This document shows positions 1 to 10,003 of a DNA stretch of 64,000 bases, in pieces. Every line of letters starts with the position of its first letter. The first letter of the stretch is position 1. Source of the DNA: Magnetococcales bacterium (GTDB taxonomy: Bacteria > Pseudomonadota > Magnetococcia > Magnetococcales > UBA8363); the NCBI GenBank assembly GCA_015228815.1, contig JADGCV010000021.1, forward strand, positions 1 through 64,000, given 5' to 3'. The position numbers and the translations under genes are program-made. The notes below the pieces were generated by a model, which was given only the letters and a program-made list of their open reading frames with translations, had not been told where the DNA came from and did not search any database.

Positions 1-94
1 AAATTAAGGAAAGTTACATGCCGATCATGCCACATTTGAAGCCCGAAAACTACGTGTCCCGTGATGGTTGCGGTTTACATACTCTGGGTATGTC
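1..94. other. Flank distal to the CRISPR array, no gene seen
   Basis: These 94 bases lie beyond the oldest (distal) repeat. I looked for a degenerate terminal repeat or another spacer-length unit and saw none, and no convincing gene is visible. The array therefore appears to end at base 95, not to continue off the window edge, although a gap or rearrangement just outside cannot be excluded. Confidence 0.6.
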
Positions 95-3000
95 GTTTCA
101 ATCCGCGCCCCCGCACGGGGGGCGACTTATACGGATTATTTGTTTTCGTCAACAAAAGTTGTTTCAATCCGCGCCCCCGCACGGGGGGCGACCATTTTCG
201 AAAAGTTACCACTTGCGGAAATTATAGTTTCAATCCGCGCCCCCGCACGGGGGGCGACCTCTTTTTTGCTCGTCACGGTGGCGGATAGGGCAGTTTCAAT
301 CCGCGCCCCCGCACGGGGGGCGACGCAACTGGCTCGTCGGAATCAGCAAAACGAGAAATGCAGTTTCAATCCGCGCCCCCGCACGGGGGGCGACTTGATT
401 ACTCTTTCTTGGTAGTCCCGTCAGGAGTTGTTTCAATCCGCGCCCCCGCACGGGGGGCGACTGCGCAGGTCGTTTCTGGACAATCGTTCGTCCTGGTTTC
501 AATCCGCGCCCCCGCACGGGGGGCGACATAGCACCAAGGCCGAGGATGTGCAGCGGCTCATGTTTCAATCCGCGCCCCCGCACGGGGGGCGACCGGTACA
601 GGACGTTTTTGTGTGCCATGGCACAATGTTTCAATCCGCGCCCCCGCACGGGGGGCGACGAGCATGATGACTACTTGCAAATCATCATGCGGGTTTCAAT
701 CCGCGCCCCCGCACGGGGGGCGACCGCCTTCTTGGCGCGACAATATGTCTTTATTTGCGTGTTTCAATCCGCGCCCCCGCACGGGGGGCGACATCATATC
801 TGAGGGAGACAATAAATGACTACAGAGTTTCAATCCGCGCCCCCGCACGGGGGGCGACCTATTCTCATAAAATCATCGACCAGAATGGGATTGTTTCAAT
901 CCGCGCCCCCGCACGGGGGGCGACGTGTCCATGATGGTGGCCCAAGCTGTGTCTGGGAGGTTTCAATCCGCGCCCCCGCACGGGGGGCGACTTTATTCAT
1001 CGACGGATGGCGAAGCATGGTACATGTTTCAATCCGCGCCCCCGCACGGGGGGCGACCAGCAATATGCTGACTTTGTCGATCAAATGGAAAGTTTCAATC
1101 CGCGCCCCCGCACGGGGGGCGACTGATCAAGGCGGATGCTCCATCTTCCGCCTTTACGTTTCAATCCGCGCCCCCGCACGGGGGGCGACCTTCGACTCAA
1201 TTTTCAACCTCAAATTGGCGTCGTTTCAATCCGCGCCCCCGCACGGGGGGCGACGAGCGATGTAATTGATGTAATGGTGTTTGGAGTGTTTCAATCCGCG
1301 CCCCCGCACGGGGGGCGACCAGGTCGGTACAAAAATGCTCCTGTACCGTGCAGTTTCAATCCGCGCCCCCGCACGGGGGGCGACCCTTGCGGCGGACAGC
1401 CTCTGATACGACATCAGACGTTTCAATCCGCGCCCCCGCACGGGGGGCGACGTCGGACGGGATTGGCTTGGACGACAAAAAATGGTTTCAATCCGCGCCC
1501 CCGCACGGGGGGCGACGAGGGATTTATGGACTGGCCCAGTACATCACTTGTTTCAATCCGCGCCCCCGCACGGGGGGCGACATTAGTCAATTCATGGAGG
1601 ATTCGACATACAACGGTTTCAATCCGCGCCCCCGCACGGGGGGCGACTCAATGGACTCCGTTATCGTATCACTGGCGGACAGTTTCAATCCGCGCCCCCG
1701 CACGGGGGGCGACTAGAATTGTTCAATTGCTCTGGCGTCCCAATAAGTTTCAATCCGCGCCCCCGCACGGGGGGCGACTCAAGCTACTCTTGATGATTTC
1801 AACGTTGAGACGTTTCAATCCGCGCCCCCGCACGGGGGGCGACCCGTCCAGCTAATACCTATCCAGCCAGACAGGCGTTTCAATCCGCGCCCCCGCACGG
1901 GGGGCGACCATGAGCCGCGGCTGGCCGTTCATATCGAAGCGGTTTCAATCCGCGCCCCCGCACGGGGGGCGACGATTGTTTCCTTCCAGTTTATTATATT
2001 TTCGCAAGTTTCAATCCGCGCCCCCGCACGGGGGGCGACTCTTCGCCATCGTTGGTCGTCCATGCCATGACGTGTTTCAATCCGCGCCCCCGCACGGGGG
2101 GCGACCCCCCTTCGAGATCACACCGTCACCAGGGAGGAGTTTCAATCCGCGCCCCCGCACGGGGGGCGACGACATCTTGCAAATTATCATGCTCACTTAC
2201 CTCGTTTCAATCCGCGCCCCCGCACGGGGGGCGACCACAAAAAAGTCATTTGCATCACCATATCCAGGTGTTTCAATCCGCGCCCCCGCACGGGGGGCGA
2301 CCGTTCAAAAACGTTACTTGGATTCGACCGAAAATGTTTCAATCCGCGCCCCCGCACGGGGGGCGACAAGCTGTTATCAACGGGAAGCGGTATGATACTG
2401 AGTTTCAATCCGCGCCCCCGCACGGGGGGCGACACACCGTTGGGTGGAAATGAGGTGGCGGGGGGGGTTTCAATCCGCGCCCCCGCACGGGGGGCGACTA
2501 ATCCCATCATTTTGCATCAAATAATCATGTAAGTTTCAATCCGCGCCCCCGCACGGGGGGCGACTTATGGTACGCAAAATGTTATATTGCGTGCAAAAGT
2601 TTCAATCCGCGCCCCCGCACGGGGGGCGACTCCAGCAAGGATGATTAATGCTCAACTTCAATTGTTTCAATCCGCGCCCCCGCACGGGGGGCGACTTTTC
2701 GCTTATGCATCCATTCTTGGATGCAAAGGCGTTTCAATCCGCGCCCCCGCACGGGGGGCGACCGCCTGGACTGCCGCCAGGGCCGCACAATTAGTGTTTC
2801 AATCCGCGCCCCCGCACGGGGGGCGACATCGGTACGCGAATCCCTTCAGTCTTAATGATCTGTTTCAATCCGCGCCCCCGCACGGGGGGCGACGATTCGG
2901 CGGCCTTCTGAGAGACAAATATATAGGTTTCAATCCGCGCCCCCGCACGGGGGGCGACGCTTCCAGGGCCATCCGTTTTTTTGCCTCCACCTGTTTCAAT

Positions 3001-5058
3001 CCGCGCCCCCGCACGGGGGGCGACCCGTAAGGTCTTGGCTGTGATCAATACCCTTGCGTTTCAATCCGCGCCCCCGCACGGGGGGCGACCAGAGATCAAG
3101 GAGCACTTCCCCCGGTCTTGTTGTTTCAATCCGCGCCCCCGCACGGGGGGCGACTAGACCTTGATACCAAATCGGCCCTCTGTTGCAAGTTTCAATCCGC
3201 GCCCCCGCACGGGGGGCGACCGTCCAACCGTAGGGAGGACGCCACCGTGGGTGGGTTTCAATCCGCGCCCCCGCACGGGGGGCGACCCGTTGCTGCTTCC
3301 ATTACCGCTTCCATGCTCTCGTTTCAATCCGCGCCCCCGCACGGGGGGCGACTTTCCCATGGGGCGAGGGGGATCTTGCCGATCACGTTTCAATCCGCGC
3401 CCCCGCACGGGGGGCGACTTTGGATCGCGCCATGTGGCGCGCTGTGCCTGGCGTTTCAATCCGCGCCCCCGCACGGGGGGCGACAAGCAGATTGCGGCAA
3501 GCGACCTGCGTGTTTACGTTTCAATCCGCGCCCCCGCACGGGGGGCGACAATCTTTGATCACATTGACGCAATGTTTTGATATGTTTCAATCCGCGCCCC
3601 CGCACGGGGGGCGACACGAGCTGGCGCATAGGTACAGCTTATCCTGGCGTTTCAATCCGCGCCCCCGCACGGGGGGCGACGACCGATCGACTGGCAAGTA
3701 CGATTGATCATCCAAGTTTCAATCCGCGCCCCCGCACGGGGGGCGACATGCCGTGGCGGGCAAATCCGGGTGCCATGGGAGTTTCAATCCGCGCCCCCGC
3801 ACGGGGGGCGACCAGTTATTTGAATACGCCAGTATCTCTTTACAGGTTTCAATCCGCGCCCCCGCACGGGGGGCGACTAGGACCGGGCAGTCCGTTCAAG
3901 GTCCGCGACGGTTTCAATCCGCGCCCCCGCACGGGGGGCGACGGCGGGATTGCCGCCAAGACCGGTCACGACATTTGTTTCAATCCGCGCCCCCGCACGG
4001 GGGGCGACAAGGGTCTCGCCAAGGCCGTCACCTACGATGGCGTTTCAATCCGCGCCCCCGCACGGGGGGCGACCTGGCCAAGCTGGCCGAAAGGAGGTTC
4101 GCTGAGGGTTTCAATCCGCGCCCCCGCACGGGGGGCGACCTTTTCCAGTCCGCCTTGCCGGTGGTGACAAACTGTTTCAATCCGCGCCCCCGCACGGGGG
4201 GCGACGATAGGAGTGACAGGTCAACGTGCCGCTGCCGTAGTTTCAATCCGCGCCCCCGCACGGGGGGCGACATCCAGGCCGACCCGGATCCAATTCGAGG
4301 TAAATGTTTCAATCCGCGCCCCCGCACGGGGGGCGACTGCCTTAAATCGTATCAATAGTCGTGAGGAAGCGGTTTCAATCCGCGCCCCCGCACGGGGGGC
4401 GACCAGGGTGAGTGTGGTCTTTTCTCACCAAGAGTGGGTTTCAATCCGCGCCCCCGCACGGGGGGCGACTCCATTACTTTATTTTCTTTTTTTGGATCTT
4501 GCGTTTCAATCCGCGCCCCCGCACGGGGGGCGACCGCCTGGGGCAGGACGTCGTCCGGGTGGACGAGGTTTCAATCCGCGCCCCCGCACGGGGGGCGACC
4601 ATTGATGTTGGCGTCGTTGCCAGGACAGACGTGTTTCAATCCGCGCCCCCGCACGGGGGGCGACCATCGAAGGAGAGGCTGAAAGGGCAAAAGCAAAGGT
4701 TTCAATCCGCGCCCCCGCACGGGGGGCGACTACATGTTGCGGTTAATGTCGGGGTAAATTCTGCGTTTCAATCCGCGCCCCCGCACGGGGGGCGACGTTC
4801 TCCGACCGCGGAGAGCCTTCCCGCAAGAGGTTTCAATCCGCGCCCCCGCACGGGGGGCGACTAGTCATTTATTGTCTCTCTCAGATATGATAGAGGTTTC
4901 AATCCGCGCCCCCGCACGGGGGGCGACTCTCCCTGCCGCGTCACGGCGGCAGGTCAATCCTGTTTCAATCCGCGCCCCCGCACGGGGGGCGACCTTCCTG
5001 GCGCGACATTTGATAAAAAAACAAAAGTTTCAATCCGCGCCCCCGCACGGGGGGCGAC
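95..5058 (-). CRISPR. Type I-C CRISPR array, 76 repeats and 75 spacers
   Basis: A 32-bp repeat occurs 76 times, the first at 95-126 and the last at 5027-5058. It is separated by 75 spacers of 33-38 bp, mostly 33-34. Read on the minus strand the repeat begins GTCGCCCCCC and ends GGATTGAAAC, the usual ending of type I-C repeats. It contains a 7-bp stem (CGCCCCC with GGGGGCG) around a 5-nt CGTGC loop. Cutting at the 3' base of that stem, as Cas5d does, would leave the 11-nt handle CGGATTGAAAC, the length known for I-C. By eye all 76 repeats are identical, including the distal one, which is often degenerate in other arrays. The leader and cas2 lie at the 5058 side, so the newest spacers are near 5000 and the oldest near 127. 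Several spacers are related to each other (see findings). Confidence 0.99.
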
Positions 5059-5233
5059 TGCTCCATTGTAACTACAATGGAATGAAAAACATTTCAAGGC
5101 TATTTGCGCGAACCCTTGATAATGAGGTGATTGTTGTAGCGAAAATTTTTCCTTATTATTTATTATCAATCAGATACGATAAACATAAAGATGATGTGCA
5201 ATATGTACGCTAATGGTTCGCGACGAGTCATGC
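5059..5233 (-). promoter_or_regulatory. CRISPR leader (transcription and integration signals)
   Basis: This AT-rich 175-bp gap lies between the cas2 stop and the leader-proximal repeat, where the I-C leader is expected. It has a perfect 8-bp inverted repeat (CCATTGTA, 5063-5070, and TACAATGG, 5073-5080) only 4 bp from the first repeat. A second 8-bp pair, CGCGAACC (5107-5114) and GGTTCGCG (5215-5222), brackets about 100 bp. Leader function is inferred from position and base composition. I did not pin down a -35/-10 pair. Confidence 0.8.
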
Positions 5234-5524
5234 TTATACGATCAGAGGACCCTCAATATTGAATGAGGGTTTTGCACCAATATGCTCAACGCGAGATTCC
5301 CAGTTATTACCAAGATTATAGAAACGGAGGCTGTCTTTTTTGGGATTGATCAATTTTGTCAGGTCATTTTTCAGTGTCACATACTGAGCTGGGTCTACTT
5401 TGCACTCAAAAACAGAGTTTTGGACACGTTGTCCGTAGTCGAGACACTTTTTTGCCACGTGTCGTAGGCGTCGTTGGCCGCCAACATCTGAAGTGGAGAC
5501 ATCGTAGGCGATAAGCAAATACAT
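5234..5524 (-). CDS. cas2: CRISPR-associated protein Cas2 (type I-C)
   Basis: A 96-residue protein of typical Cas2 length. It opens with MYLLIAYDVST, the ferredoxin-like first strand with the conserved Asp8 of the Cas2 fold, and continues with a Cas2-type RRLRHVAKKCLDYG helix. Cas2 dimerises and bridges Cas1 dimers to form the spacer integration complex. The frame stays open upstream, but the ATG at 5524 has an AGGAAA Shine-Dalgarno just before it and gives the family N-terminus. It lies 10 bp after cas1 as the last gene of the operon and directly abuts the leader, the usual I-C order. Confidence 0.95.
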   Translation of the reverse strand: MYLLIAYDVSTSDVGGQRRLRHVAKKCLDYGQRVQNSVFECKVDPAQYVTLKNDLTKLINPKKDSLRFYNLGNNWESRVEHIGAKPSFNIEGPLIV

Positions 5525-5534
5525 TTTGTGTTTC

Positions 5535-6569
5535 CTATTTCCAGAGGAAGGCGGGATAGAGGTCCAAATCACCACGGAGATGACGGGCAAGAAGCCGGGC
5601 CTGAATGTGTGGCAAGAGACCGACTTCCATTTTTTCATTGAGAAATGGATGCGTCAGTGATTCGCGCTTGCGTTCCTGCCAGGCGACCAGAACCTTTTTA
5701 CGAGCCTCATCTTTGAGCAAAACGGCTCCGTTTTCATGGTGGTCAAAATCGTTGGCGGTTATCTGTTTGCGATTGAACAGTCCGAGAACCAATCGATCTG
5801 CCAGAAAAGGGCGAAACTCTTCCATCAAATCGAGTGCCAGGGAGGGACGACCGGGTCGATCCCTATGTAGAAATCCTACGGCGGCGTCCAATCCACAAGC
5901 CTCCAGGGCAGAACGACAGTCATGGGCGAGGAGGGAGTAGGAGAATGATAGCAATGCGTTGACCGGATCACGTGGTGGACGACGGTTGCGTCCATTCAAA
6001 ACAAGGGTGGGATCCTCTGTCGTCAACATATGGGAAAAAGCCCCAAAATAAACGACAGCCGCATCTCCCTCGATTCCGATCAGTGATTCCCGATCTTCTG
6101 TACGCTCGGCACTGCCAACGGATTGTTTCAGAAGCTTGACGGCGTCCTGGATGTGATCATTCCCCAATCCATTCGGACGATCTCGCAGCGTCCGTTGCAA
6201 TGAAGATCGGGAATTTGCGATTTTGGCAAGGATGAACTGTCGCGCAATGAGCAACGAAGCGTCACTCCGATCGGCACGACGATATTGCTCTCGCCGAAGC
6301 AAGACATTTCCCGGAGTAAACCCACTGACAGCCGCCAGAAAACGACCATGGGGGGTGCAGAAAGACAAGGTTACCCCCGATTCGGCGCAGGCAGCCATAA
6401 GATGCGAAGATGCCGAAATATCCCATCCCAGGCAGAGGATTCCATCGAGATTGTGCAGGGGAGCACGCAGTAACACTTCCCCATTCAATCGAACTTCGAC
6501 GGTCTCTCCCGACTTGCCAAGCCACGATCCCTCACGAGTGACAAACAGAGTGTTCAGATAGTGTGTCAT
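5535..6569 (-). CDS. cas1: CRISPR-associated endonuclease Cas1 (type I-C)
   Basis: A 344-residue metal-dependent integrase that inserts new spacers next to the leader. The Cas1 metal site is visible: Glu167 in GIEGDAAVVYFGAF, His235 in GFLHRDRPGRPSL, and Asp247 with the following Glu residues in ALDLMEEFRP. The N-terminal beta-rich domain starts at MTHYLNTLFVTREG. Length and motif order match full-length Cas1, so nothing suggests inactivation. Its ATG overlaps the cas4 TGA by 4 nt (ATGA), which implies translational coupling. Confidence 0.97.
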   Translation of the reverse strand: MTHYLNTLFVTREGSWLGKSGETVEVRLNGEVLLRAPLHNLDGILCLGWDISASSHLMAACAESGVTLSFCTPHGRFLAAVSGFTPGNVLLRREQYRRADRSDASLLIARQFILAKIANSRSSLQRTLRDRPNGLGNDHIQDAVKLLKQSVGSAERTEDRESLIGIEGDAAVVYFGAFSHMLTTEDPTLVLNGRNRRPPRDPVNALLSFSYSLLAHDCRSALEACGLDAAVGFLHRDRPGRPSLALDLMEEFRPFLADRLVLGLFNRKQITANDFDHHENGAVLLKDEARKKVLVAWQERKRESLTHPFLNEKMEVGLLPHIQARLLARHLRGDLDLYPAFLWK

Positions 6570-7237
6570 GGGTCATGATCCAACATGTGACGCAAACCCT
6601 TCCGAAACCAAAGAGAAGCCTGTTCCTCTCGCCCCTCCCGACGGGGAAGACACAATTCCAACAGCGAACAGGCACGACAACGTTTGGCAAGATACCGCTC
6701 CGGTGGGGTCACCCCTTCGAAAAAGAGTTTTTTGACCCCATTGATGGCAACAAGGGTGGTGTTACGCAATTCGGCGGAAATGGTTACCGGAAGGCGATGC
6801 CGGGTCTCGCCATAAAAAAGCGTCCCCTCGGTGATGGAAATTCCCAGCATCTCCTCCAAACACAAAACCTGGGCGCAAAGTTGTACCGTATCGGCCTCAT
6901 GAACCTTTGGCCGCCCCCGTTTGTATTCGATGGGAATCACGGCACTCCAAGGTCCACGTCGCGACCGTCCCAATGGTATCCATTCGACGCAATCACATTG
7001 GCCACCGATTCCCAACTTTTCCGAGAACACAGGCATGCCGTGACGGAGGATGACGCCGGGACGGCGTTCCACCGTTTGTTCATGGACACGTTCGTGAAGT
7101 ACGCCACCTTCCGCCGTCCAACGATTTTCAGCCCAAAGCCGCTCCAGATGGATCAATGCACATTGGCGCGGGCAAAACAGAAAATGTTGCAGGGCTGAAA
7201 TGGGAACATTCGTTCCCATTTCATCATTGCTGCCCAT
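6566..7237 (-). CDS. cas4: CRISPR-associated exonuclease Cas4 (type I-C)
   Basis: A 223-residue Cas4 of the RecB-like PD-(D/E)XK family. Four cysteines that can hold the Fe-S cluster are present: Cys22 in FLFCPRQC, then Cys187, Cys190 and Cys196 in CRACSLLELC. Nuclease residues include His48, Asp82 and the Glu104/Lys106 pair in IPIEYKRG. In I-C systems Cas4 works with Cas1-Cas2 to trim prespacers and choose those with a correct PAM. The stop overlaps the cas1 start by 4 nt. The gene follows cas7 closely in the operon. Confidence 0.96.
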   Translation of the reverse strand: MGSNDEMGTNVPISALQHFLFCPRQCALIHLERLWAENRWTAEGGVLHERVHEQTVERRPGVILRHGMPVFSEKLGIGGQCDCVEWIPLGRSRRGPWSAVIPIEYKRGRPKVHEADTVQLCAQVLCLEEMLGISITEGTLFYGETRHRLPVTISAELRNTTLVAINGVKKLFFEGVTPPERYLAKRCRACSLLELCLPRREGREEQASLWFRKGLRHMLDHDP

Positions 7238-7241
7238 GGAT

Positions 7242-8195
7242 CTACAACCGACGCACCAAGGTCACCTTGCCATTCTCGGTGACCTGCAGACGGTCGCCGA
7301 CATGGATTTTTTCCTCCAAAGGCTTGCCATCCAGAAGAATCTGATAGTCGGAGAAGGAACGAGACGGTCTGTCGGCAGCCAAACGTTCCGGATTCGCCAC
7401 CACCGTCACACGGTCAAACAACACATGGGCAGGCGCGTTGCCCATGGGGGTCTCGTGCCGAAAGATCAGTAGTGCCCGAGGTGTCATTTCACCGCGCGCC
7501 GCCGAGCGATCATGCTCGAACATTTCTTCCAGGGATTGCCAGAGCAATTCGACGTCGGCATCGGAAAAACCTGTCTGCGCCGCCAGGGGAGCACTGACAA
7601 ATCCATGGGTCCGATACAAACCATAGGGAATGGTGAATTTTCGTCCCATGGTACGGTTGTCGCCACCTTGCTTTTCTGCCTCTTCCTTGGTGGTGACCGC
7701 CATACGGGTGATGCTGTGTTCCGCAGTGATGACCGGATCGATGCTCCGTCCGAAGGTGAATTGCACCGGACCACGTACTTGACCGCAGTTGACTCCGGTG
7801 GTCATGACCGCTCCAAAAGCGCGTACATCATAAAAGTTCCCGCACATCCATCTTTTGGCCTTTTCGACATCGTCACCACCACCCTTGCGTTTTCCCTTCT
7901 CGCCCTCCAGAGGAAACCCGCAGGCGATATAGGCCCGTTCATGTTGCTGGTTCAAAATGGCCTTTTCACGTACATAGATTTCATATCCCTGGGGATTTTC
8001 TTTCCCACCCTGACTGTGATCGATACCATGGGACAGCTGGACATAGTTGCGAATTTTGCGTTTGAGACAGACATCGGTCACCAGTCCATGACCGGTTTCG
8101 GCATCCACTCGGGGCAGATTGCCAGCGTCCGGATCACCGTTGGGATTGCCGTCGCGGACGTCGAAAAGATAGATGAAATCATATCTGTTATTCAT
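7242..8195 (-). CDS. cas7: Cascade backbone protein Cas7 (Csd2, type I-C)
   Basis: A 317-residue Csd2/Cas7 RAMP protein with the family N-terminus [20 protein letters not shown] and a [16 protein letters not shown]-like core (here [14 protein letters not shown]). Multiple copies form the filament that coats the crRNA spacer in the I-C Cascade complex. The ATG at 8195 overlaps the cas8c stop by 4 nt (ATGA). Length and motifs look complete. Confidence 0.96.
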   Translation of the reverse strand: MNNRYDFIYLFDVRDGNPNGDPDAGNLPRVDAETGHGLVTDVCLKRKIRNYVQLSHGIDHSQGGKENPQGYEIYVREKAILNQQHERAYIACGFPLEGEKGKRKGGGDDVEKAKRWMCGNFYDVRAFGAVMTTGVNCGQVRGPVQFTFGRSIDPVITAEHSITRMAVTTKEEAEKQGGDNRTMGRKFTIPYGLYRTHGFVSAPLAAQTGFSDADVELLWQSLEEMFEHDRSAARGEMTPRALLIFRHETPMGNAPAHVLFDRVTVVANPERLAADRPSRSFSDYQILLDGKPLEEKIHVGDRLQVTENGKVTLVRRL

Positions 8196-10003
8196 TCATT
8201 GCTCCCTTGTTTCGCTTCATTGCGGGTAAAAAATGATTGACGTTGATGGTAATAGCCGATGGCAAAGGCTCCCTGTTCCTCAAGAGACAAACTTTTTGGT
8301 ATCTTGTCGATACCGTTCATGATTTCCTGGATCAATCGTTCACGATTGATTTTGGCGCCAGGATTCAATTTGGCCAGGTGGTGTTGATAGGTTCGCAACA
8401 ACCTTGGCATGACCGCTCCCGGCGTGGCGGAAGCGGCGCCAAAGAAACGGTCGCGTATGGTGGCATTGATCCCGGGAAGGGCCTCTTCCTGGGTTTTTTC
8501 CAGGGCGGCAAAGAGACGTCCCATGCGGTAAGAGGGTTCGGTACGTTCGGAATCGAGACTCACAGGTGGTTCTCCTTGGTAATGAGCGGATCGAGTCAGC
8601 CAAGCCTTCAGCATGGCCGCACGACAATAATTGATCACACGATCGGCACGAATGCGGCGGATCAGGGCGGCGGCCAGAGCGTTGGGATAGGGACCTCCTC
8701 CAAGAATGGCACGCAACAGGGCGCCGCCCAACAAGGGAGGAATATCCTTTGTATCACGCACGGTTTCCCGCAAGATTCTCCAGACGGGAATGAACTCGGG
8801 GTCAGGATGTTTGCTGTCAGGACCGTGCTGTACCGCAATTTTCAGTGCGGAATAATGGTCGCGAAGACACTCTATGAAAGAGCCAAGCGTCGAAACGTTC
8901 CAAAAACGGACAGACATGCGTCCGGCGTTGGGTGAGAGTCCCAACAGGTAGAACGGGGTCATCGGGTCGTCTCCGATGACGTTCAAATTGCCGCTGCCAT
9001 GCCGCAGGGCCATCAGAAACCCTTCCATATGACGAAGGGTCTCGACATCCTGTGCGTCATCTTGTCGGTTTCCTCCCGCGCCATCGGTAAAGAAACCGGC
9101 CAGCAGATCTTCGCTAACGGTTTTCTGTCCTGTCCACAGGGCCACCGTGTCTCCTGCCAGGGAAAAACGATGCCGTCCCTTTCGCGGTCCATCCAGAAGG
9201 GCATTGATGGCCGTGCAGTAGCGAAAGGCCGCATGTTGTGACACCGGTGCGTTGAAACTTTGTTCCTTGGCATAGGAGGTGAAGGTTTCGTCGTTGAACG
9301 AAACCAGGGGGGCCCCGGCAGACTGGGTTCCGTGGACCCCCTTGATTTTGGGTTCGTGCAGGCGCGCCATGGACTGATCGGGCAAACCGCTGATCAGACA
9401 CATCCCCCGGACATTTTCCTTGTCGCCCTCTTCAGGAACCGATCCCGGCAGATTTCGGCGCCACCATGCCTGAATGATCGGGCGGTCGTGAACATATTCC
9501 AGCGCCCCCTGGAGTCGAAAGACGCCAAAACCGGTGTTCAATTCCGCCAGATGAGGAAAGTCAACGCCACGTTCGGGACTCCAGGATTCCAGAAAGCGAC
9601 AGACGGCGGAAAATCCCGGATCGGCAATCTGTTGTTCAAGTTCCAGATGGTGTTTGCGAAACGCCGCGAAACAGGCCCGGGTCCGTTCCGGTTTGTCCTT
9701 GGTGTCATAACCCAGAAGATATGTTGCATTGTTCCAGAGAAAACCGGGATGAATGCCGCTGCCGGATGGTTTGGCCTGTCCCGGAACAATCCGCGGTTTT
9801 GCGGTCATGGCCTGTTTGCTTTTGCCATTTTTCAAGGGAATCGTGATCTCTTCACGCTCATCCTGGATGGAGTTCAGTGTTCCGTCCTCGGTCAGGATGA
9901 CGGAAAAAGTCAATTTTTGCTGGCTGAACCCCGGTTCGGCCACCCCATATTCCGGTTCGCGGGCCAGCCGGTCATAAAGATGATACAAGGATTGCAGAAT
10001 CAT
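8192..10003 (-). CDS. cas8c: Cascade large subunit Cas8c (Csd1)
   Basis: A 603-residue Csd1/Cas8c protein starting [13 protein letters not shown], the characteristic family N-terminus. This large subunit reads the PAM and stabilises the displaced strand; in I-C the small subunit Cas11c can be made by internal initiation within this gene. An open frame continues 38 codons upstream, but the ATG at 10003 overlaps the cas5 TGA by 4 nt and yields the family start. The C-terminal helical part (about residues 480-603) is where an internal Cas11c start would lie; I did not identify a clear internal ribosome site. Confidence 0.95.
   Translation of the reverse strand: MILQSLYHLYDRLAREPEYGVAEPGFSQQKLTFSVILTEDGTLNSIQDEREEITIPLKNGKSKQAMTAKPRIVPGQAKPSGSGIHPGFLWNNATYLLGYDTKDKPERTRACFAAFRKHHLELEQQIADPGFSAVCRFLESWSPERGVDFPHLAELNTGFGVFRLQGALEYVHDRPIIQAWWRRNLPGSVPEEGDKENVRGMCLISGLPDQSMARLHEPKIKGVHGTQSAGAPLVSFNDETFTSYAKEQSFNAPVSQHAAFRYCTAINALLDGPRKGRHRFSLAGDTVALWTGQKTVSEDLLAGFFTDGAGGNRQDDAQDVETLRHMEGFLMALRHGSGNLNVIGDDPMTPFYLLGLSPNAGRMSVRFWNVSTLGSFIECLRDHYSALKIAVQHGPDSKHPDPEFIPVWRILRETVRDTKDIPPLLGGALLRAILGGGPYPNALAAALIRRIRADRVINYCRAAMLKAWLTRSAHYQGEPPVSLDSERTEPSYRMGRLFAALEKTQEEALPGINATIRDRFFGAASATPGAVMPRLLRTYQHHLAKLNPGAKINRERLIQEIMNGIDKIPKSLSLEEQGAFAIGYYHQRQSFFTRNEAKQGSNE

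Noticed and set aside
3943-4041. Similarity between neighbouring spacers 59 and 60
   Set aside because: They share GCCAAG and TCAC patches only with a gap and in different reading frames, so this looks like chance.
18-4864. Many open frames across the CRISPR array
   Set aside because: They are translations of the 32-bp repeat (repeated [16 protein letters not shown] or SAPPHGGR strings) with spacers between. No ribosome sites or family features.
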